The notes under the pieces were generated by a model. That model did no database searches. It had not been told where the DNA came from and saw nothing but the letters and a program-made list of their open reading frames with translations. Positions 57,766 through 64,000 of a stretch of DNA of 64,000 nt are shown here, in pieces. The position numbers and the translations under genes were made by a program. The DNA is taken from the NCBI GenBank assembly GCA_949752745.1, contig OX457025.1:98211804-98275803 (forward strand), written 5' to 3'. Positions within the stretch are counted from its first letter, which is position 1, and every line of letters starts with the position of its first letter. This DNA comes from Protula sp. h YS-2021 (taxonomy: Eukaryota > Annelida > Polychaeta > Sabellida > Serpulidae).

Positions 57766-60700
57766 ATGATGAAAAGTGAAGAGCATGGGAAAGGAGCAAA
57801 GAGACAAAGGATGGAAGAAGATGACATTTGGCCATACGATCAAGTTCAGTGTATGGAATGCAATGTGAAATTTCCATCTATGGATACTTATGAGACACAT
57901 ACATGCAGTAAAGCTGAGATGAAAGGAGCAAAGAGACAAAAGATGGATGAAGATGAAATTTGGCCATACGGACTAGTTCAGTGTATGGAATGCAATGTGA
58001 AATTTCCATCTATGGATACTTATGAGACACATACATGCAGTAAAGCTGAGATGAAAGGAGCAAAGAGACAAAAGATGGATGAAGATGAAATTTGGCCATA
58101 CGGACAAGTTCAGTGTATGGAATGCAATGTAAAATTTCCATCTATGGATACTTATGAGACACATGCATGCATACCAGCTGAGATGGACAATGTACCTCAT
58201 GAAGAACATGTTTCACAGAAACCAAAAACAGGACAAGTAGGGAGAGGTAGAAGGGTTAGTCTTGGTGAAAACGCGCAGGAAAAACGGTTTGAATCTGAGG
58301 ATGGATCAGATTTACTGCTTGAAATGCGACAGCAAGAGAACCGTATCAAGACACATTTGTTGGAGACCTTAAACCATGGAATGAAATGGTACATTGTCGT
58401 ACACGCACGTTTCAAGAAACTAACAGCAAATGATGAAGGTGTTATGGTAGAACAAGTGGATAATGCATTTATCAGCAGTCCAACATATGCAGCATACAAT
58501 CCAGCAGATATTGAGCAGGACCTGTCAGAAGCCTATAAAGAATTATTTACCAAGTTTGACGAACATGAGCGACAAGGCTCTGGCTGGGTATTGGATAACA
58601 TATTGTACATTGAAGTACATACAGCTACGTTGATGCCTCTAGAAGCGAGTAGTTTTATTCCACTACCGAAGAAAGTGAAGAAAACAAGGGGTATGATAAA
58701 CATTAAGAATGATGATAACAAGTGTTTCTTATGGTCAGTATTAGCTTACCTTCACCCTCATGACGACAACCCAAATCGCGTGAATCATTACAAACCATTT
58801 GAGAAGGAATTAAAGGTAGAGGGTATGACATTTCCGACTCCGATTACGGATATTCCAAAGTTTGAAAAGGAGAACGATGTAGCCATCAACGTGTTTGGAT
58901 ATGAACAAGATGTAGTTGTTCCAATACAACTGAGTCGAAACGTCAGTGTGAGAGAAATCAACTTGCTTCTGATTAGCAATGACAAGAAAAGACATTACTG
59001 CCTCATCAAGAATTTTAGCAGACTTATGTGTTATCGATCAAAGCATAAGTGTGCATATTTTTATTGCTTCAACTGTCTTCACGGGTTTGTACGACAAGAG
59101 CTTTTAGATAAACATCGTGAAGTGTGTGACAAGAATGGAGCACAACGTTTATCATTTCCCAAGGAACCCTTCATCAAGTTCAAGAATGTGGCTAAACAAC
59201 AGCGAGCACCTTTTGTGATTTATGCCGACTTTGAGTGTTTCACGCAAAAGCATGAAGAAGGAGACAAGTATCAACATCATCGTCCAAACAGCTTTGCCTA
59301 TGTGGTTGTGAGCCAGTACAACACACGTGCACCAGTCGTGTATCGAGGAGACAATGCTGTGAAAGTCTTTTTAGACCATATGGTGAATGAACGTGATCGT
59401 ATTGTACGTGGTTTAGAGCGGCCAAAGGAAATGGTGATGACTCGTGAAGACAAAGAGAATTTCAAGAACGCTGTTGATTGCTACATTTGTCATGAACCTC
59501 TAGGAGCAGATCGTGTGAGAGATCATGACCACATCAATGGCAAATATCGTGGAGCAGCGCACAATGAATGCAACTTACAATTCCGACTTAGAAAAGATCA
59601 GCAAGGGGATAAAGATTCTTTTATCATTCCCGTATTTTTCCACAATTTGCGAGGCTATGACAGTCACCTGATCATGGAGGAAATTGGGAAATTCAAAGGT
59701 GAAACGATTACAGTCATTCCCAACACCATTGAGAAATATATTGCATTCACCATGAGCAATCTGAAATTTACAGACAGCTTTCAGTTCATGAGTACCTCTC
59801 TACAGAAGTTGGTATCCAACCTTGCAGCAGAAGGGAAAGATAACTTCTACAACATGACCTCTCACATTCACAATAGTGACCAACAAGATTTGCTGCTGAG
59901 AAAGGGAGTGTACCCCTATGATTACGTGGACGAACCATCCAAGTTTGCTGAAACACAGCTACCATCAAAGGATAAGTTTTATAGTCAGCTTAGCGAAGAG
60001 GACATTAGCGATGAGGATTATGCGCATGCACAGAAGGTGTGGGATACATTCAACTGTACCACATTTGGTGAATACCACGACCTGTACCTGAAATCAGATG
60101 TGTTATTACTAGCTGACGTGTTTGAAAATTTTCGTCAAGTATGCCTCAACACGTATGAATTGGATCCTGCTCATTACTATACAGCACCAGGACTGTCGTG
60201 GGATGCAATGTTGAAAGCGACAAAGGTGAAGTTGGAATTGATCAATGACATTGACATGTACCAAATGGTTGAGCAAGGCATACGCGGAGGAATATCTGTG
60301 ATCACACACAAGTATGCGAAAGCGAATAATCCCTACGTAGCAGATTACAATTCTGAGATACCAAACATCTATCTGATGTACCTCGACGCAAACAACTTGT
60401 ATGGCTGGGCCATGTCACAAAGCATGCCACAAAGAGGATTTATGTGGGTGAGTGAGCCAGAACCCGTCAACTTGAAAGTCTCTAAAGTTCATCGCGCCAT
60501 CATGTTTGAACAGAGCAAATGGTTGGCAAAATACATTAGCTTGAACACGGAAAAGAGAAAATTGGCCAAGAACCCGTTTGAGAAAGACTTCTTCAAACTG
60601 ATGAACAACTCGGTGTTTGGCAAAACCATGGAAAATGTGAGAAAGCGAATCAATGTTGAACTTGTTCACAAGGAAAAGCGGTTCAAGAAACTTGTAGCCA

Positions 60701-61362
60701 AACCTTCTTTCCACAAATTTAAAATTTTCAACGAAGATTTGACCGCGGTACATTTACGCAAAGTGGACTTGCTTCTGGATAAACCCATTCAAGTTGGCTT
60801 CACCATTCTTGACCTCAGCAAAGTGCTTATGTTCAACTTTCATTACAACTACATCATGGTCAAGTATCCCAATGCCAAGTTGTTGTTCAGTGACACCGAC
60901 AGTCTATGTTACGACATAGAAACAGAAGACATCTACAAGGATATGCAGCAAGATGCTAACCTGTTCGACACAAGTGACTATCCGCCAGATCCTTTCCTAC
61001 ATTCCAACGTGAACAAAAAAGTGCTTGGGAAAATGAAGGATGAGACGGCAGGCGTCCCTATTGAAGAGTTTATTGGACTCAGACCGAAAATGTACAGTTT
61101 ATTGTGTGGCGGGAAAGAAAAACATACAGCTAAAGGCATCACTCGAGCTTGTCAAAGACGTATTAAACATGCGCAGTATAGAGACAGTTTGTTCAAGAAA
61201 ACTCAAACGATGGCTACAGGACACATTATTCGAAGTCATAGTCACCAGCTTTTCTCGGAGAAGTTGAGGAAAGTAGCCCTCTCCCCATATGACGACAAGC
61301 GATATGTGCTGAATGATGGCTATTCCACTTTAGCGCATGGACATTACAAGGCTGTGGTATAA
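57766..61362 (+). CDS. polB: Protein-primed family B DNA polymerase (Polinton/adintovirus type)
   Basis: 1198 residues, intronless and uninterrupted. The N terminus has three near-identical 44-residue repeats (132-bp DNA period, 57795-58180), each with CMECNVKF...YETHTC/YETHAC, a C2HC-like finger. The exonuclease motifs are VIYADFECF (about 59215), FHNLRGYDSH (59637) and YLKSDVLLLAD (60085). Between the first two lies a DRVRDHDHINGKYRGAAHNE stretch with CHEP and a following CN, resembling an endonuclease VII/HNH-type zinc site. The palm motifs are YLDANNLYG (60379), NNSVFGKTMEN (60604) and SDTDS (60888). The spacing between the first two palm motifs, 75 codons, seems short for the family. It replicates the element's linear DNA from a terminal protein (family knowledge). 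Confidence 0.93.
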   Translation: MMKSEEHGKGAKRQRMEEDDIWPYDQVQCMECNVKFPSMDTYETHTCSKAEMKGAKRQKMDEDEIWPYGLVQCMECNVKFPSMDTYETHTCSKAEMKGAKRQKMDEDEIWPYGQVQCMECNVKFPSMDTYETHACIPAEMDNVPHEEHVSQKPKTGQVGRGRRVSLGENAQEKRFESEDGSDLLLEMRQQENRIKTHLLETLNHGMKWYIVVHARFKKLTANDEGVMVEQVDNAFISSPTYAAYNPADIEQDLSEAYKELFTKFDEHERQGSGWVLDNILYIEVHTATLMPLEASSFIPLPKKVKKTRGMINIKNDDNKCFLWSVLAYLHPHDDNPNRVNHYKPFEKELKVEGMTFPTPITDIPKFEKENDVAINVFGYEQDVVVPIQLSRNVSVREINLLLISNDKKRHYCLIKNFSRLMCYRSKHKCAYFYCFNCLHGFVRQELLDKHREVCDKNGAQRLSFPKEPFIKFKNVAKQQRAPFVIYADFECFTQKHEEGDKYQHHRPNSFAYVVVSQYNTRAPVVYRGDNAVKVFLDHMVNERDRIVRGLERPKEMVMTREDKENFKNAVDCYICHEPLGADRVRDHDHINGKYRGAAHNECNLQFRLRKDQQGDKDSFIIPVFFHNLRGYDSHLIMEEIGKFKGETITVIPNTIEKYIAFTMSNLKFTDSFQFMSTSLQKLVSNLAAEGKDNFYNMTSHIHNSDQQDLLLRKGVYPYDYVDEPSKFAETQLPSKDKFYSQLSEEDISDEDYAHAQKVWDTFNCTTFGEYHDLYLKSDVLLLADVFENFRQVCLNTYELDPAHYYTAPGLSWDAMLKATKVKLELINDIDMYQMVEQGIRGGISVITHKYAKANNPYVADYNSEIPNIYLMYLDANNLYGWAMSQSMPQRGFMWVSEPEPVNLKVSKVHRAIMFEQSKWLAKYISLNTEKRKLAKNPFEKDFFKLMNNSVFGKTMENVRKRINVELVHKEKRFKKLVAKPSFHKFKIFNEDLTAVHLRKVDLLLDKPIQVGFTILDLSKVLMFNFHYNYIMVKYPNAKLLFSDTDSLCYDIETEDIYKDMQQDANLFDTSDYPPDPFLHSNVNKKVLGKMKDETAGVPIEEFIGLRPKMYSLLCGGKEKHTAKGITRACQRRIKHAQYRDSLFKKTQTMATGHIIRSHSHQLFSEKLRKVALSPYDDKRYVLNDGYSTLAHGHYKAVV

Positions 61363-61365
61363 AAG
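61358..61365 (+). promoter_or_regulatory. TATA box overlapping the polymerase stop codon
   Basis: TATAAAAG includes the TAA stop (61360-61362) of polB and lies 56 bases before the ATG of the PC4-like gene. Confidence 0.7.
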
Positions 61366-61420
61366 AGGGGAGGTCCTCCAACGGAAGAGTTATTTGAGGT
61401 GGGAACATTGAAGCGTTAAC

Positions 61421-61777
61421 ATGGAACGTGAAAGTCGTAAGAGATCTACAACTGATATGGATACTCTTGCAGATACAGTTAAAGACTTAAAAGTGAAAAA
61501 TCCTACCACTACCATCAAGAAATTGAAAGTGGAGACGGCACCAACACCACAGTCGTGGGATGGAATGCTTTCTCTAGGAAATGGAAAGTATATCAAGATT
61601 ATGAAACAAAGCAATGAAGGCGTGGTAAACATTCGCAAATACCTCAGAGATGAGGGGACTGGAAAAAACCGTCCAACCAAAAAGGGTATTTTGCTGACAA
61701 TACCTGAATGGAAAATGCTGAAGAAGCAGGTGAAAGAAGTAGATAAAAGGCTTCGCAGACAAGAAGACGGCTCATAA
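61421..61777 (+). CDS. PC4/SUB1-like single-stranded DNA-binding protein
   Basis: 118 residues. The N-terminal 45 are charged and variable. The rest matches the PC4 fold: GNGKYIKIMKQ, NIRKYLRDEG, then RPTKKGILLTIPEWKMLKKQ, which is the signature t-kKGI-Lt--eW--L pattern. Known PC4 proteins bind single-stranded DNA as dimers and act in transcription or replication. Its place right after polB, with its own TATA box, fits a replication or late-transcription role (inference). Three similar-sized genes follow on the same strand. Confidence 0.8.
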   Translation: MERESRKRSTTDMDTLADTVKDLKVKNPTTTIKKLKVETAPTPQSWDGMLSLGNGKYIKIMKQSNEGVVNIRKYLRDEGTGKNRPTKKGILLTIPEWKMLKKQVKEVDKRLRRQEDGS

Positions 61778-61790
61778 CAAGTTAAAAAAT
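61740..61790 (+). promoter_or_regulatory. Promoter-like cassette before the second small gene
   Basis: GATAAAAGGCTTCGCAGAC followed by aagaagacggctcata, overlapping the end of the previous gene. A similar cassette (CATAAAAACGTCTTTGTAGAC, aaggagacagctcata) at 62160-62195 precedes the third gene. Confidence 0.5.
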
Positions 61791-61791
61791 C

Positions 61792-62163
61792 ATGAATGCA
61801 CTCATGTTTAACGGTGGTGCTTACCTTACTGTAAATGAGAGGAATGAAGTGATACTAGGTTCTCGAACAAGTTATCATCGGTTTAAACCAGAAGTGTGGA
61901 AAGACTTTAAAAACATATCGCTTGAAGCTGGGTTTGAACGCAGACTTGAAAATAAAGTGGAAGTGTTTGTGACTGAACATGATTCTAACATACGTGTGAC
62001 ATTCTGGAGAAATCTTTTACAGGATTATCCAGAGGATTATAAGGGAGTTGTACCAGATACACCATATACAGATATGATTCACTTTGATATGAAGAAGTGG
62101 TGCGCAGTCTTACGATTCCTAGAAGTTATACAACATCCACTCTTCAACATCTTGCGAGCATAA
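61792..62163 (+). CDS. Small PC4-like-family protein, second member
   Basis: 123 residues. The C-terminal half, VEVFVTEHDSNIRVTFWRN followed by MIHFDMKKWCAVLRFL, keeps the strand-strand-helix layout and the aromatic helix of the PC4-like gene before it (I-x-W-x-x-L pattern). The N-terminal part is unrecognised. Sequence identity is low, so membership of the family is inferred from position, length and pattern. Confidence 0.5.
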   Translation: MNALMFNGGAYLTVNERNEVILGSRTSYHRFKPEVWKDFKNISLEAGFERRLENKVEVFVTEHDSNIRVTFWRNLLQDYPEDYKGVVPDTPYTDMIHFDMKKWCAVLRFLEVIQHPLFNILRA

Positions 62164-62195
62164 AAACGTCTTTGTAGACAAGGAGACAGCTCATA
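62160..62195 (+). promoter_or_regulatory. Promoter-like cassette before the third small gene
   Basis: cataaaaacg followed by tagacaaggagacagctcatag, closely similar to the sequence at 61741-61777. It suggests that the gene and promoter were duplicated together. Confidence 0.5.
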
Positions 62196-62217
62196 GTTGA
62201 TCTGACTGTTGAACGAG

Positions 62218-62559
62218 ATGGAAGACTTTTCATCGGAATATGAACCCATTACACATGGATTCTCATATATGAGAAACTTATGTGATGACATTGTGTTAAA
62301 ACATTTTGGAAAGTATATCGTTTTATCACCTAACAATCAATCTGTGTTGAAAGACCATCTAGAGAAGTTGAGGATACCTGACTTTCTCCTAATACTCTCA
62401 GAGGATTTAGAAGTGCGTGTGACTGAGAACTGCTTAGACGTGTTTGTACGATTTCGCCAATATGACGAGCTTACAGAATGCTACGACTACATCACCCTCA
62501 ACACAGTGGAATGGTACGCTCTGTTACAAGCATTGGATTGGAAAGAACCTGACGCTTGA
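62218..62559 (+). CDS. Small PC4-like-family protein, third member
   Basis: 113 residues from ATG 62218. The C-terminal part, LEVRVTENCLDVFVRFRQYD followed by YITLNTVEWYALLQAL, resembles the strand plus I-L-x-x-x-EW-x-x-L helix pattern of the PC4-like gene at 61421. No other domain was recognised. It ends 25 bases before the next gene. Confidence 0.5.
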   Translation: MEDFSSEYEPITHGFSYMRNLCDDIVLKHFGKYIVLSPNNQSVLKDHLEKLRIPDFLLILSEDLEVRVTENCLDVFVRFRQYDELTECYDYITLNTVEWYALLQALDWKEPDA

Positions 62560-62584
62560 ATTCAAAGAGGAAGGAGTGCAACTC

Positions 62585-62842
62585 ATGCGGGGCACCAAGT
62601 CCATTGAGCTGACACATCCCATGTGTGTTATGGTGATGGACATTGACATGAATGATCATGGATATGAACTGAAACTGTCTGAACACAAAGATGTTAAAAT
62701 AATAAAGTTTGGTAATGGACAGTGTTATGCTAGTTTTCATAGCATTTACAAACGTGGATGTAATGTCTATGATACATATATTAATTTAGATTGGTATGAA
62801 TGGCATGTGTTTATCGATGTATTGAATGTATTTGTAAAATAA
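62585..62842 (+). CDS. Small PC4-like-family protein, fourth member
   Basis: 85 residues from the ATG at 62585. It shows YELKLSEHKDVKIIKFGNG, SIYKRG and YINLDWYEWHVFIDVL, again the PC4-type beta strands followed by an EW-containing helix. It has no recognisable TATA box of its own and may be expressed with the previous gene. An earlier start in the same frame would overlap the third gene. Confidence 0.5.
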   Translation: MRGTKSIELTHPMCVMVMDIDMNDHGYELKLSEHKDVKIIKFGNGQCYASFHSIYKRGCNVYDTYINLDWYEWHVFIDVLNVFVK

Positions 62843-62888
62843 AAGTTTAATGTGAAATAATTGTTAAAATGTAAATAATGTATAACAC

Positions 62889-62894
62889 AATAAA
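62889..62894 (+). terminator. Polyadenylation signal of the plus-strand genes
   Basis: AATAAA 47 bases after the stop of the last small gene, in contrast to the stem-loop ends of the two leftmost genes. Confidence 0.65.
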
Positions 62895-62920
62895 AAAGAA
62901 TGTTGTATAAAACTGTCTTG

Positions 62921-62926
62921 TTTATT
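62921..62926 (-). terminator. Polyadenylation signal of the minus-strand genes
   Basis: AATAAA on the minus strand, 67 bases after the protease stop. The two convergent transcription units overlap their ends here. Confidence 0.6.
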
Positions 62927-62992
62927 TACAATATTCATAATACAATTCACAATTACCAACAACTTAACTAATACAACTTAACTAATACAACA

Positions 62993-63430
62993 TCAATAAA
63001 ATAATGGTTTATACTGTCTATATACAAAATCCTTTACAACAAAATCACCATCACTTCTTCTTAATACATCAATGATTTCAAAAGGACTATGTCCTCGAGC
63101 TCTTTGAATTATATAATATATACAATAAAATCCACATGTAGAGGATATTTGTGTTTGTAATGGAACTGAATTATAAATGAAATTAAACTTTAAAAACTTA
63201 TTCAAACGACTGTCTATAGGTAAAAGTCCATAAGAGTCAAAATATTCTGCAGGGTCTTCGTCATAATATACTGCCACCCAATGCTCTCCTGGCTCATCAT
63301 GATCGTCTGTGTTGATGACATAGGCACCGCGTTGTAAAGATGGTAACTGGTCCATGGCAAACACACCTTGAAACAAGTCTTTTGTCGTGGCATCATGGGA
63401 TAGGATGGCTTCTATCTGCTTCGTGTTCAT
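62993..63430 (-). CDS. Adenovirus-type (adenain/Ulp1-like) cysteine protease
   Basis: 145 residues, intronless. Catalytic residues are visible at spacings like those of adenain-type proteases: His50 in GEHWVAVYYD, Asp65 in YFDSYG, Gln94 in LQTQISS and Cys99 in STCGFYC. Length is compact for the family. It would cleave capsid precursors during virion maturation (family knowledge). Its ATG overlaps the stop of the capsid-like gene by an ATGA, so both are probably made from one transcript. Confidence 0.88.
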   Translation of the reverse strand: MNTKQIEAILSHDATTKDLFQGVFAMDQLPSLQRGAYVINTDDHDEPGEHWVAVYYDEDPAEYFDSYGLLPIDSRLNKFLKFNFIYNSVPLQTQISSTCGFYCIYYIIQRARGHSPFEIIDVLRRSDGDFVVKDFVYRQYKPLFY

Positions 63431-64000
63431 GACTGGTAGTCGAATTGAATGCTACGATTTGCACTTATTTCAACAATGTTATCAAATTCAGCATACACTA
63501 TAACATTGACTGTATTTTGCAAGGCACCAGCAAAATTAATTTCTAGTCTCAAATTCCCATGTTTGATAAGGGCATAATGATCAGCACCATCATAATCAGG
63601 TGTTAAGTCAAAAGAAAACAACGAATAACCTCTAGGCCAATCTTCCCGTTTTATAATGGAACTTTTCTCGCCATCCAATCTATCAAAAGATTTGTAAAGA
63701 GTTTCAAAAGCATCAAGATATTTGCCTTCATTTATATCAAGCTTGAGAGGTTTGGATAGGACTGGTTCACCATCAGAGTAAAGCTGCATAAAGTTAAGAT
63801 TAAAATGTTCAAAATTGTATGGATTTCTCAATACTGTTCCAGCAAAGGATTCATTATGAACCATTCCAATGACAATACGTTTTGGTAATTGGCCTAAAAA
63901 GATGCTATCTTTCACAAAAGATTGAAATCCAGTTGGAATAGCTAAAACTTTACATTCTTTTCTATTAACAATAAACTTAGCAGGACTTTTCATCAATGCA
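63427..64000 (-). CDS. Capsid-like structural protein, C-terminal part, open at the window edge
   Basis: About 190 residues remain, with no stop before the right edge, so the gene continues beyond the window. The stretches QLPKRIVIGMVHNESFAGT, NPYNFEHFNLNFMQLYSDGE and LEINFAGALQNTVNVIVYAE resemble the C-terminal region of the widespread F54H12.2-like proteins carried by Polintons and relatives. I take it as a virion structural protein, possibly the major capsid protein, from its position before the protease. The exact capsid class needs the full length. Confidence 0.65.
   Translation of the reverse strand, partial: ALMKSPAKFIVNRKECKVLAIPTGFQSFVKDSIFLGQLPKRIVIGMVHNESFAGTVLRNPYNFEHFNLNFMQLYSDGEPVLSKPLKLDINEGKYLDAFETLYKSFDRLDGEKSSIIKREDWPRGYSLFSFDLTPDYDGADHYALIKHGNLRLEINFAGALQNTVNVIVYAEFDNIVEISANRSIQFDYQS

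Larger units (their letters stand above)
55740..64000. mobile_element. Polinton/Maverick-type (adintovirus-like) element, left part, incomplete
   Basis: A cluster of intronless, closely packed genes in sharp contrast to the flanking DNA: protein-primed family B DNA polymerase, adenovirus-type protease, capsid-like protein, PC4-like ssDNA-binding protein(s), RING and Cys-rich proteins. The polymerase plus protease plus capsid set defines Polintons and the related adintoviruses. The integrase and packaging ATPase are not in view and may lie to the right. The left border is placed by the last simple repeat array and is uncertain. No terminal inverted repeat can be tested because the other end is outside. 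Confidence 0.85.

Overview
The window is eukaryotic and almost certainly from an aquatic invertebrate, most likely a mollusc or another lophotrochozoan (inference). It is AT-rich, its genes are split by long GT-AG introns, most of its length is repeats, and it holds mobile elements typical of such genomes: a Mag-like Ty3/gypsy retrotransposon, fragments of non-LTR elements, a tRNA-derived SINE, satellites, and a Polinton/Maverick-type (adintovirus-like) DNA element. No rRNA, functional tRNA, CRISPR array or bacterial operon was seen.

Layout. (1) 1-1197, minus: a non-LTR ORF1-like coiled-coil protein fused to a NADAR domain, broken by two single-base frame shifts and running off the left edge. 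(2) 2.6-4.1 kb: short degenerate direct repeats. (3) 5.1-7.2 kb, minus, possibly to 9.1 kb: exons of a KDM3-type JmjC histone demethylase gene with apparent frame breaks. (4) 11.1-37.4 kb, plus: a multi-exon DEG/ENaC sodium channel gene whose extracellular domain is preceded by three phase-1 LDL-receptor class A exons. Its intron after the first LDLa exon holds a tandem array of about 1.79-kb units that each still carry the tail of that exon. A young Ty3/gypsy element (16209-21075, 129-bp LTRs, 4-bp target duplication) sits inside one unit. (5) 37.4-44.4 kb: no genes seen, several repeat families. (6) 44.4-48.6 kb: decayed retrotransposon coding remnants on the minus strand. (7) 49.3-56.2 kb: dense tandem repeats, including a 51-bp minisatellite that is open in frame on both strands, a satellite of about 145 bp, and polypyrimidine and TGACGTCA-rich arrays. 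(8) 56.3-64.0 kb: the left part of a Polinton/adintovirus-like element, still open at the right edge.

The Polinton-like part has a RING-type protein and a Cys-rich protein transcribed divergently from a repeat-filled spacer. A protein-primed family B DNA polymerase with N-terminal zinc-finger repeats follows. Next come four small genes, the first a clear PC4-like ssDNA-binding protein and the others possible relatives. Facing them are an adenovirus-type cysteine protease and a capsid-like protein whose stop and start codons overlap. Four genes carry a clear TATA box of their own. The RING and Cys-rich genes each end in a near-perfect metazoan histone-mRNA 3' stem-loop, which suggests a cell-cycle-linked, possibly poly(A)-independent mode of expression. 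I regard this as the most novel signal in the window.
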